From contig NC_061510.1 in NCBI RefSeq assembly GCF_022539505.1, positions 279,206,330 through 279,270,329 on the forward strand: a stretch of 64,000 nucleotides of DNA, in the 5' to 3' direction. Source of the DNA: Lolium rigidum. Its lineage: Eukaryota > Streptophyta > Magnoliopsida > Poales > Poaceae. Below the pieces are notes generated by a model, which ran no database searches, was not told the origin of the DNA, and worked only from the letters and a program-made list of their open reading frames with translations. Shown in pieces: positions 11,566 to 21,225 of the stretch. Position 1 is the stretch's first letter; every line of letters begins with the position of its first letter. Both the position numbers and the translations under genes were made by a program.

Positions 11566-12725
11566 GCATCGCGTGCGCCGCTGACACACGCAACTCAGCG
11601 CACGCGTTGGTGGGAAGACGCGGTTCGTCCGCGCGTGCGTGCGTGTGCGTGTGTGGTCTCTCTCTCCCTGTCGACCACACGATCCCCATCTCTATCTACG
11701 TGAGCTGAATCTTCGGTTAGTGGCGGACCGACCACGGCGCGGAGTCAACCGTTACTATACGCGGCAACCAACGGTAATGCCCACCGTAAACCTCTCTGAT
11801 TACCCAATCGATCTATCCATAGATTTATTCTGGAAGATGCAGTCGGCGCATGAACTCGTACGCGGCAACCAACGGTAAGTACCCATCACAACACCTGTGC
11901 AGCGATTAGACACTGGATCGGAGTATTTTATATATCCTGGAAAAATTCAATCGGCGCGTACGTCTTCTTTTCCTGTGTTCAGTTTCCTTTCTTCGAGTAG
12001 AAGCTGTCATCTTTTCTCCTGAAACTGCTCGCCGTCGTCCTCTTTTTCTTCCGCGGGCACTTTCCTTTCCCTCGGGACGCGCACCGGTTGGAAAGTATTC
12101 ATATCTGACCAAATCACTATAGAGAAATACACGACCAGCTACTTGCATTTTCGCGTTGTAGTATCGCATCTTTTCTTTTTCTCTTCTTTTCTTCCTTTTC
12201 AAAAGAGTGACACTTTGACACTTGTTTATTTCCAACACATGCTTAAGTTAGTTGTATACTCGTTTCCGATGTTCCTTGCTGTGGTGTACTTCCACCGTTT
12301 AGCAACGGTGCAAAAGAAAAAGAACATTTCATAAAACAATAAGTTAAATTATACTCCTAGTACCTGGAAATCCACTTTTGATCTTGGATGCGTATGCTCT
12401 TGCCACCGAAGAAAATATTGTAAAATGTACATCTTAACATTATATGTGCGCAACACCAAGTTTCGTGGAAAACTTACAATCTTTTGTGTTACATGTAGAA
12501 CAAATAAGAAAATGCCTTGTGAAGAGTTCTTTTATACCGATTCTTGCCTGTTTACACATGACACAAAAGGTATCAGGTTTTCATGGAACAACTTTGCGAA
12601 TACACAAAACATGGAGATGTACACGTGATGTTTCTTGTTGGACTTTTTGACATGTTAAAATGTGTTTAAAACTCATTCAAAAACCAGGAGCAAATGCTCA
12701 TGGGTGTAAAAACACCATATCCATA
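11566..12725. other. Intergenic DNA
   Basis: No gene is recognised here. The left part (11566-11700) is GC-rich with alternating GCGTGCGTGTG. The rest is AT-rich. It contains a pair of 20-bp direct repeats (listed separately). The minus-strand open frame at 11906-12238 is Lys/Arg/Glu-rich and looks fortuitous. Confidence 0.5.
11758..11878 (+). repeat. 20-bp direct repeat pair
   Basis: The exact 20-mer TACGCGGCAACCAACGGTAA occurs at 11758-11777 and again at 11859-11878, 101 bp apart. The length exceeds chance expectation in a window of this size. It could mark a tandem duplication, a footprint of an excised element, or binding sites. No inverted repeats flank it. Confidence 0.8.
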
Positions 12726-13128
12726 GGGGAAACAATCTAGTGATACCAGACTAAACGTGATACCATGATAGAAGCTCTCAAAATTAAAATTTACAAGTGT
12801 CTATTATAAAAAAAATTATTTACAAGATGTCTCTTAGTAATCCCTAGAATTTGTAGAACCAAATTCGAAATAAATATAGAGAAAAAAAGAAAAGTTGATA
12901 TGTCAATAGTGTCATCTATGCTTTTGCCTTTTTTGTTAAACTAATAATGTTGGATTTGTCTTTTTTTTTTCTCTGTGTATTTTAAATTTGGTTCTGAAAA
13001 TTCTAGTAATTGTGAACAAACATCTTATGAGCACTCACATATCTTTTTAAATATTTTTAGATACTTGTATATTGATTTTTGAAAAATGGTATTGTTTATG
13101 TGAAAGATGGTATCACTGGATACTTTCC
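12726..13128. mobile_element. MITE (about 400 bp) with long inverted repeats
   Basis: The left end begins GGGGAAACAATCTAGTGATA. The right end, reverse-complemented, reads GGGAAAGTATCCAGTGATA. The interior continues as an imperfect inverted repeat: 'ctagaattt..agaaccaaatt' near 12845 pairs with 'aatttggttct..aattctag' near 12987. The whole element could fold into one long hairpin. There is no coding capacity. A target-site duplication was not convincingly identified, so the superfamily is open. It ends about 245 bp upstream of the start codon of the GH17 gene. Confidence 0.7.
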
Positions 13129-13373
13129 CACCAACGTATTAATCTGAGAAATAAAATGAAAAAGAAAAGGCACATCCATTTCTAGCTGGACTGGACACAT
13201 GGCGGCCGCAGCAAAGCGAGAAATAAATAATCATTAAACCAGTGGAATAAGAATAGTGTAATGGCAACCACCACGCGACCTTTGTCCGCTCCTCCTAGTA
13301 TTTGAACCAAACCCCCGCTGCGGGTTCAGCAAAGGAATCAGACCCAATCCCTCCGCAATCAATCGTCCCCACG
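13129..13373 (+). promoter_or_regulatory. Proximal promoter and 5' UTR of the GH17 gene
   Basis: About 245 bp separate the MITE from the ATG at 13374. A weak TATA-like AAATAAATAA lies near 13222-13232. Downstream sequence is C-rich (CTCCTCC runs), typical of grass 5' UTRs. The open frame extends upstream without a stop to 13302, but there is no ATG there. The first ATG in frame is 13374, which directly starts a signal peptide. Confidence 0.45.
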
Positions 13374-16300
13374 ATGCCGCTCCTCCTCCTCCTCATGCTG
13401 CTCGCCGCCGGCGCGGCGGCGGCGGCGGAGGCGGCGACCCCGTCGCTGCCCATCGGCGTCAACTACGGCGCCAACGCCGACAACCTCCCGACTCCGACCG
13501 CCGTGGCCGCCTTCCTCGCCAGCAAGACCACCATCGACCGCGTGAAGCTCTTCGACGCCAACCCGGCCTTCATCTCCGCCTTCGCCGGCACGCCCATCTC
13601 GCTCGCCGTCTCCCTCCCCAACTCCGCCCTCCCGGCCCTCGCCGACAAGTCCACCGGCCTGGACGCCGCCCGCTCCTGGATCCGGGCCAACCTCTCCCCC
13701 TTCGTCCCCGCCACGAACGTCACCCTCCTCCTCGCCGGCAACGAGATCCTCCTCTCCACCGACACGAACCTCATCCTCTCGCTCCTCCCGGCCATGCGCC
13801 GCCTCGCGCAGGCGCTCAAGGCGGAGGGCCTGACGGGTGTCCGCGTGACCACCCCGCACTACCTCGGCATCCTCGCCCCCTCCGACGGCATCCCCTCCAA
13901 CGCCACCTTCCGCGCCGGGTACAACGAGAAGCTGTTCCCGGCGATGCTCCAGTTCCACCGCGACACGGGGTCGCCCTTCATGGTGAACCCGTACCCCTAC
14001 TTCAGCTACAACGCGCAGACGCTCAACTACGCGCTCTTCCGCCCCAACGCCGGCATCTACGACCCGGCCACCAAGCTCAACTACACCAGCATGCTGGACG
14101 CGCAGGTGGACGCCATCTACACCGCAATGAAGAAGCTCGGCTACGGCGACGTCGACATCGCCATCGGGGAGGCCGGCTGGCCCACGCAGGCCGAGGCGGG
14201 CCAGATCGGCGTCGGGGTGAAGGAGGCCAGGGACTTCAACGAGGGCATGATTAGGGTCTGCAGCAGCGGCAAGGGCACGCCGCTCATGCCGGGGAAGAAA
14301 TTCGAGACATACCTTTTCTCACTCTTCGACGAGAACCAGAAGCCAGGGCCAATCGCCGAGAGGCACTTTGGCTTGTTCAATCCGGACTTCACGCCTGTGT
14401 ACGACCTCGGATTACTCCGGGAAGGCTCGGTGAGTACTGCGTTCTCTCTTCTCTTCTGAATCTTCAGTTTACTTTTCTGTATTTTTAAGTTCACAGTCAT
14501 ATCAAATTGGGTGACCCTCGCGATCGATTTCTTTAGGAAAATGTGGTTTCAGTTTTTTCAAAATCTAGTGATTCGTGTAATCTGAATACACGAAAAATCT
14601 GATTGCAGAAAGAGTAACCTAGAAGAATCATTAGGTTATCTAAATTTAGAAACCGTGGGCCGCAGCAACTCTGTCATAGATGATCCAAAGCTGCACGCGG
14701 TACACTACTTGTGCACGGTTGCTGAATGCTGATCGAAGCCATGTCCTCCGTTCACACGTTACATCGTCATCAAAGAAGATGATGTATGGACTGGACCGGG
14801 GCGCCTCTCTGGAAAGGTCCAGCTGCTTGCGTCTCCGACTTTTCCTCGTATTCCCTGCATGATCTAGTTGGTCCAAAGCAGAGTATTCTGCCGCAAACGG
14901 CTGCTGTTCTTGACTGAGATCCCGTAACCGCAGCCCATGTGGACATGCGGTGAGGGCCTTGGACACGTCTGCATTTCTAGACGCGCTTCGGTGGGATCAC
15001 AGCGGAAATTTCTGATCAAGATCCACATGCTCACATGTTGGCTGGCTATTCGTCGCTGCTGCAAATGTACCGTTAGGTTGACACAGGACGATTCCCAGTT
15101 AGCAAATAAGTAACATGCTAAAAAAGGCAGTAGGACCTGGTATTGGAATTAAAACGAATAATAGCAGAATAAAGGGTTTGCTGGCTTAGATCAACTGGTT
15201 GCCACCACTCGGGTGGTTGTTTTAGATAAGGCCATATCTGAAATTTTGAGGTATCATGTTAAAGACATCTTTGCGCTAACTTTATTTTCAAAGGAGAAGT
15301 TGTTTCTACCGGAAGTTTCCTTAGAGCAATAGAGACAGGGCTTAAGATTCTGTTGCGTCAAGTTTAAAGTAAAAGTTGAACCCTTGGGCTTGCCATATGG
15401 TTTACTGATATGCCTGCCTATGATCTATTTTTTTTGAGGGTAAAACACAATATATTAAGCTAGCAAGCCGCCTCATTAAAAACCTTCCAGTCCCCTTCGC
15501 CTGCCTATGATCTAAGTAATGGAGTAGGGCCAGCAAGTTCAGAATACATTTGGAGCAATGCTTTGCTTCGGTAGTTCGGACGGTGTCATCTCCTTCCCCC
15601 AGCAACGTATATTCTTACGCATCTATCTGTCCTGGCCATTTCCTTAGCCTTGTTGTAATCTGTTATGTTTCGAACGCATCAGTGTTATGGTGTGCATGTG
15701 GGTTAGGCTCTCCTATCAAAGGAAGGAAGCAGCCATTAGCTGGTTGCTTTCCCTGATGCTTAGGGAAAGTAACCATGTGGAGATGGGGTCTGTCTGTATT
15801 AATATTTTTTAGCATGACCTACCAGCTAGAATGTCTAAGATCTTAGGTGGGAAACCAATTTGAACTGGCCCTCTTTCTAACGGCACTATTCCAGACACCA
15901 TATTTTCTCAATTCAGAGCCTGAAAAGTCGTACATAGTAAATGTTTTTATTGGAGAAATGCTTGTTGCTTGACTCTATTAGTCATATGTAAAACTGTGTC
16001 TTTATTCTGGCAATATGATGCTTAGGTTCAGTACTAATCCCTGACTTGGTGCATTGTTCTGCCTCATTTGCAGACTGTGGCTCCGAACCCTGCACCAAAC
16101 CCATCGCCGAACCCTAGCCCTAAACCCTCGCCTTCAGGAGGCGGGAAGTGGTGCGTCGCCAAGACTGGCGCCAATGGGACCGACCTGCAGAATAACATCA
16201 ACTACGCCTGCGGCTATGTGGACTGCAAGGCGATACAGAGCGGCGGCGCGTGCTTCGATCCAAACAACTTGCAGTCTCATGCCTCCTTCGCGATGAACGC

Positions 16301-16514
16301 CTACTACCAGGCCAACAGTGACAGCGCCTCGGCCTGCGACTTCAAGGGCACAGGCATCGTCACCTCCAGCGATCCCAGTAAGCCTTAGTTGCAATTTGCC
16401 ATGTTTCTGAACTTGGTTGCGTCATTTGGTGCTTTTTGCTAGAACTGATCGATGAGTGATGATGGCCTTCTTGTTGTGGTGGCAGGTTACGGGAGTTGCA
16501 AGTACGTCTCCTGA
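13374..16514 (+). CDS. Glucan endo-1,3-beta-glucosidase (GH17 + X8/CBM43)
   Basis: A cell-wall enzyme hydrolysing internal beta-1,3 bonds of callose and related glucans. Predicted exons are 13374-14429, 16074-16377 and 16486-16514 (GT-AG introns of 1644 and 108 bp), encoding 462 residues. Residues 1-20 are a signal peptide. The GH17 barrel follows, with Glu124 in 'AGNEI' (proposed acid/base), Glu266 in 'IGEAGWP' (nucleophile; most relatives have SESGWP) and Glu320 in 'FDENQKPGP'. A Pro/Asn-rich linker (about 353-372) leads to an X8 domain (376-462) with six Cys (379, 398, 403, 412, 440, 458). The protein ends right after the X8 domain, so no GPI-anchor signal is visible and secretion is likely. 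Exon 1 is strongly GC-rich, as in many grass genes. It is the only intact host gene here. Confidence 0.92.
15428..15498 (-). mobile_element. 71-bp truncated LINE/retroposon in intron 1
   Basis: The insert starts with eight Ts (15428-15435), a minus-strand poly(A) tail, and is flanked by a perfect 16-bp target-site duplication GCCTGCCTATGATCTA at 15412-15427 and 15499-15514. These are textbook hallmarks of target-primed reverse transcription by LINE machinery. Only about 63 bp of the source element's 3' end were copied, so the family cannot be assigned. It lies in the 1644-bp first intron of the GH17 gene and does not touch the splice sites. Confidence 0.9.
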
Positions 16515-17292
16515 CGGTACGCAGCAAGCCACGGCAGTGCGAGGGCAAGGGCGCCAGCCTCGAGCCCACTACTAGCTCCAGCTCGGAGCCGCGTCAGCGG
16601 TAACGACGGTGGACTGTTGATACTGCCTGGCTTGCGCCACATTCTTCTATACTCGTGTCTGACAGCCATGCTTCTTCTTCCTTTCTAGTCATAAGTTGTC
16701 GATGATCGCCTCTTAGCTTAGCGCATATAGAGGGAGAAAACTAAGGAAAACAAAATGGAATGGTGTATTCCATTGTAGCGTGTGAATGTGATGTTGGGCC
16801 GTACCGCATTAATTTATTCTTCGTTTTCATCTGTTGTTGTCATTCTATTCTTATGTAGAAATACAAGAAACAAACAGATGAAGCCTCCTTGTCTGTGTGA
16901 TCGTTATGCTCGATTGATTCATATAATCTGAATACATGAAAAAAACAATCCAAGGCATAAGTTCATGACGAACTCATGGGAATTGCCACATACTCAAGCC
17001 TCGAACCATCTCAGAACCATTATTACAACACGTAAAAAATATTAACGTTAAACACTAGTATCATAGAGTACTGTTAACTAATTGATGCACACTCATCAGA
17101 ACCAACATGACCATACTAATATCGCACTCACTTAAGACACTTCTCAGATGTGCATTTTCATAAAGTTAGGACTAACATGTTACCCCTCAATTAGTTTAAG
17201 GAAATGTGGTGCATTTTATTCACGCAGATATTTATGTAAGTGTGCAGCTAGAACAAGTCAGCCCATCAAAGGGCCTGGGCCCAAAGTAACGG
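16515..17292. other. 3' UTR and downstream flank of the GH17 gene
   Basis: The first part (16515 to about 16870) is presumably 3' UTR. No canonical AATAAA was seen; T/A-rich 'ttaatttattc' near 16809 is a possible signal. The remainder is AT-rich without recognisable genes. Confidence 0.45.
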
Positions 17293-17295
17293 TAA

Positions 17296-18170
17296 GAGAA
17301 TCTCCACGGGCGCCCCGGCATAGCCCTATCGGGGGCGCCGACACAACTTTCTTCGTTTGGGGAACAAGCTTCCACACCGGCGTCCTCCAAACTGGCGGCC
17401 CAATAGATTTTTTAAATAAAAAAGTTAGAAATATGGATAGAAATTCAAATTCAGGTTTTCGAATATGAAGTCCAGGCCAACATCCGGTCACCAAATTGCC
17501 GTCACACATAGTTCGATTGCCGAAAAAGACAAGTTGGGCTTCGAGGCCAAATGATCACATTAACGACATCATCAGTGGCTCAACTTCGACGTCCTCCTCC
17601 TCATTAGCGATCTCCTGCAGCACCTCCATCACCGGCATGGGCTCCACGAGTACCGACGGAGGCATGAACGTAGCTGGTGCCGATGCTGTCACGGACGCCG
17701 CTGCAGCAGCTTGCGCCGCCAGCCACTCCTTGCCGATGCGCTCGCGGTACATCTCGTGCCATGCCCTCACCAATGGGTCCATGGCCGCCATGTCCGCCAC
17801 CAAGATCTTGGATTCTTGAGTCATCTTGGCCAACGAAAGCTGCGTCGCTTCATTCGTGGCTTTCATGGCCGTGGCGTGAGCTGCCATCTTCGCCGCCTCC
17901 ACCTTCTCCCTCTCCAACTCAATCTTCACATCTTGCTTATCCATTATTGCTTTCCACATGGCGGCAAACCTATCCACCCCCTCCTTGTTCTCCATGAAGA
18001 AGTAGGCCATCATCTTCTCGAAGGAGGCGTCCATGGCGCCAATCCCAGCGCTGCATTCCTCCCAGCCTTGGACTTCCTGTTGCCAACTGGGCCCCGACGG
18101 AGGCAGCGGCGGCTGCAACTGGCCCATCTTCTCCGGCGCCGTCCTTGTTGAGAGAGAAGCGGACGACGTC
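17296..18170 (-). mobile_element. Second PIF/Harbinger fragment
   Basis: TAA at 17293-17295 followed by GAGAATCTCCACGGGCG marks a Harbinger-like left terminus, similar to the GAGCATCTCC end at 5299. The interior contains a minus-strand NAM-associated-like ORF. The element is cut off at 18170 by the LTR of element A, and no transposase or right terminus is present. Confidence 0.65.
17555..18127 (-). pseudogene. Harbinger accessory protein (NAM-associated C-terminal), partial
   Basis: A 190-residue open frame rich in Glu, Lys, Met and Ala, with a long predicted helix or coiled coil (about residues 60-140, 'KIELEREKVEAAKMAAHA'). It resembles the C-terminal 'NAM-associated' region found in the SANT/trihelix-like accessory proteins of plant Harbinger elements, which act with the transposase. 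The DNA-binding N-terminal half is absent: upstream sequence reaches the element A insertion within 45 bp. The family assignment is from composition and context rather than a diagnostic motif. Confidence 0.55.
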
Positions 18171-19559
18171 TGATACGTCTCAAACGTATCTATAATTTTT
18201 GATGCTCCATGCTTGTTTTACACCAATTGCTATATGTTTTGTTTACACTTCGTGGCACTTTTATGCATTTTCCGGAACTAACCCAGTTCCCTGTTTTCTT
18301 GTATTTCAGAAAATTTGTACATGAAATTTCTCGGAATTGGACGAAACAAAAGCCAAAGTTCCTATTTTCCCGGAGCGAAGACGGAGTCCAGAACAGAGAC
18401 GGAGGAGGGCCACAGGGTGGCCACACCTACCCTAGGCCCGGCCTGGCCCTGGCCCGCGCCTAGGCATGGTGTGGGGCCACCAGGCGCCCTACCGAATCCT
18501 CCGCCTATATAAAGCCTTCGACGAGAAAACCCTGAATATACAAGCCTCCGTCCACGAAAAGTTCCGTAGCTCCGCCGCCGTCGTAGACAAGATTCGGGGA
18601 ATAGAAGTCTCTGTTCCGGACCCTGTCGGGATGGGGAATCGCCCCTGGAGCCATCTCCATCGACTCCACCGCCATCTCCATCGCCGTTGCTAACTCCCAT
18701 GATGAGGGGGGAGTAGTTCTCCCCCAGGGCTGAGGGTTCTACCGGTAGCTATATGGTCTATCTCTCTCCCATGGTGTGATCTTTATGTGACCATGAGCTT
18801 TGTAATCTAGATGTCGTTATGCTATTCAAGTGGATTTTACTTATGTGATCTCCTGAGACTCCTTGTCCCACATGTGTAAAGACGGAGTGTGTGCACCGTG
18901 TGGGTCTCTTAGGCTATATTTCACAGAATACTTGTTCACTGAATTATGATTTAAGTTGGATGTCTCTATGAAATTGTGGTGTGTTAGTACCGCCTATGAA
19001 TGTTCAAAGTGCAGCGCGGGGTGTTCATTAGTACTTGTAAATACACTTTTAAGGTTTGCTTTTGCAGACCTACGCAGTGGATTAGTGTTCGTTATCCAAC
19101 CCAAGAGTCTTTCAGAGTAGCATAGTGAAGTGCTTATATTTATATTCTTTTATGATATCATTGTTGAGAGTGACCACTAGTGAAAGTATGATCCCTAGGC
19201 CTTGTTTGCAAACATCGAATCACCGTTTATTTACTATTTTACTGCATGTTTACTTGCTGCCATATTTATTTCAGACTATTATTACCACTCATATTCATCC
19301 ATATCACTTGCATTTTACTATCTCTTCGCCGAACTAGTGCACCTATACATCTGACAAGTGTATTGGGTGTGTTGGGGACACAAGAAACTTCTTGTATCGT
19401 AATTGGAGGGTTGTTTGAGAGGGATATCTTTGACCTCTACCTCCCTGAGTTCGATAAACTTTGGGTGATTCACTTAAGGGAAACTTGATGCTGTTCTATA
19501 AACCTCTGCACTTGCAGGCTCAACACTGTCTACAATAATAGAAGCGTGCGTAGACATCA
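18171..19559 (+). repeat. 5' LTR of element A
   Basis: The LTR starts TGATACGTCTCAAACGTATC and ends GTAGACATCA (TG...CA). A TATA box (TATATAAAG, near 18505) would drive element transcription. The LTR is about 1.39 kb. No partner LTR exists in the window, so the insertion cannot be dated from LTR divergence. Confidence 0.8.
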
Positions 19560-19569
19560 AGCTATTTTC

Positions 19570-19587
19570 TGGCGCCGTTGTCGGGGA
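19570..19587 (+). other. Primer-binding site, tRNA-Asp type
   Basis: TGGCGCCGTTGTCGGGGA lies 10 bp after the LTR end. It is complementary to the 3' end of plant tRNA-Asp at 17 of 18 positions. The T at position 12 of the site is C in elements B and C. Confidence 0.8.
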
Positions 19588-19720
19588 GGTAAGGTAAAAT
19601 GTACTCACATCCTTTGGCTACTAAGTGTTTTAGTTGCTGGTGAGTGCTCGAAGTTATTTCCTTTAGATTCTGCAATTATATCTTTTTGTTTCTTGTTTTT
19701 ATTTTCACTAGTTAGGCTTA

Positions 19721-20527
19721 ATGGAAGACAACAACAAAATTAGAGAGCTTTATATTATTTATCTTGAGTTAGGGCATGAGGTGTTTGAAGAGAAAATTAA
19801 AAAACCTATAGAACTTTACTTGTGTGCTGGTAGCAATGTTATTAGTATGAATTTTTTGAACACTATTATTGCTAATGCTATGGAAAAGTTTAAGCTTGGG
19901 GAAGCTAGTTTTTATGAAAATGATCTTTTTAGTTCCCCAACTTTTGAGGAGGACGTTTGCTATGATGATAGTATGCCTCCAATATATGATGATTACAATT
20001 ATGATTATGTTATTTTCAGTTCACCTACTATTACGGAGAAAATTAATTATAATTACAATATGTCTCCTATATTTGAGAATTATGGTGATGAGAATAATAA
20101 TGATAGCTATTTTGTTGAATTTGCTCCCACTACAGTTAATAAGAATGACTATGCTTTTGTGGGGAGTAATAATTATTTTATGCATGTAGCTCATGATAAA
20201 AATGCTTTATGTAATAGTTATATTGTTGAGTTTATTCATGATGCTACTGAAAGTTATTATTTGAGAGGAAAATATGGTTGTAGAAATTTTCATGGTACTA
20301 AAACACGTCTCTATATGCTGCAAATTTTGAAGTTGCACTTGTTTTGCTTTCCTATGCTTGTTACTATGTGCTTCTTTGATTTATTTTCTTACCAGATTCC
20401 TATGCATAGGAAGTGGCTTAAAATTAAATATGTTTCATATTTTCTACTTGATGCTCTATTTTATTTCAATTCATATTTTTTATGTGAGCATTTTTTCAAA
20501 CTACTGCGCCTAACTGAAAGGCATTAA
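19721..20527 (+). CDS. Uncharacterised retrotransposon protein (element A)
   Basis: A 268-residue uninterrupted frame starts about 130 bp after the primer-binding site. The N-terminal two thirds are acidic and rich in Asn, Asp and Tyr. The C-terminal ~85 residues are shared with the element B protein: 'SYIVEF', 'YGCRN', 'HGTKT', 'IPMHRKW'. This part contains two hydrophobic stretches ('LFCFPMLVTMCFFDLF' and the segment after MHRKW) that could be membrane-spanning. No CCHC knuckle, DTG/DSG protease, YxDD reverse transcriptase or integrase motif is visible. Conservation of the block between two diverged elements, while Gag and Pol are absent, suggests selection at some time. Function is unknown. 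Confidence 0.65.
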   Translation: MEDNNKIRELYIIYLELGHEVFEEKIKKPIELYLCAGSNVISMNFLNTIIANAMEKFKLGEASFYENDLFSSPTFEEDVCYDDSMPPIYDDYNYDYVIFSSPTITEKINYNYNMSPIFENYGDENNNDSYFVEFAPTTVNKNDYAFVGSNNYFMHVAHDKNALCNSYIVEFIHDATESYYLRGKYGCRNFHGTKTRLYMLQILKLHLFCFPMLVTMCFFDLFSYQIPMHRKWLKIKYVSYFLLDALFYFNSYFLCEHFFKLLRLTERH

Positions 20528-21206
20528 AGAAAAGCTCTTATGGGAGACAATCCGTATTTTATTTACATAATTTTTATTTTTGTTGAGTCTTGGAAGTTAT
20601 TACTACTATAATAACCTATCCTTATCATTTTTATTTCGTTTTTGTGCCAAGAATAGCCTCTAATAGGAAGAAAGTAAGATTTGGGGAAGTTGCTATCCTG
20701 AAAACTGATTTTGTGCTATCACCATAAAAATTCATATAAATAGCTAGCGTGGAATTTTGAGCTGCAATTTTTTTATGCATATGCCCCAGGTTATTATCTA
20801 ACTTTAGTTAGTTAACCATGTTTCGATATGAGCAACAGAGGATTTTCTAAACAATCGATCTCTACCGGCTGTTTTGTTTTGACAGATTTCTGTACTAATT
20901 GTATTTGCCTCTTAAATCTCTTTCGTTTTTAGTTTTTTTGATCAAAGAGATTTTTAAAAGGTTGCTACAGTAGGTAATGATTTAATAGATGCTTAATATA
21001 TGTTAGAACTGAACCCAAGTGGATTTATTTATTTTGATTGTACTAATGTTGCTAATAGAGAATTCTGCGAAGTTTTGTATGAAGGAAATTTTCAAGTGTA
21101 GGGAGAGAACAATGATGTGATGAGATGAAGAATGGACAAAATCTCAAGCTTGGGAATGTCCCTGCACCCCAAATACATATTCAAGAGGTACAAGCGTCAA
21201 AGTTTG

Positions 21207-21225
21207 GGGATGCCCAAGGCATCCC
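21207..21225 (+). other. Perfect hairpin with polypurine-tract-like arm (A)
   Basis: GGGATGCC-CAA-GGCATCCC forms an 8-bp perfect stem with a 3-nt loop. Element B has the equivalent GGGGATGCC-TTG-GGCATCCCC at 54602-54622. In both cases one arm resembles the polypurine tract of B (AAGCTTGGGGATGC). Retention of the fold in two diverged elements suggests a role, not yet known. Confidence 0.7.

Noticed and set aside
7340..11700. Target-site duplication of the LINE
   Set aside because: 'ccccaatctc' and 'ccccatctc' differ by an indel and the 5' boundary is uncertain, so I do not claim it.
13359..13958. 199-codon minus-strand frame opposite the GH17 exon
   Set aside because: It is a shadow of GC-rich coding sequence (Gly/Glu/Arg repeats) without independent support.
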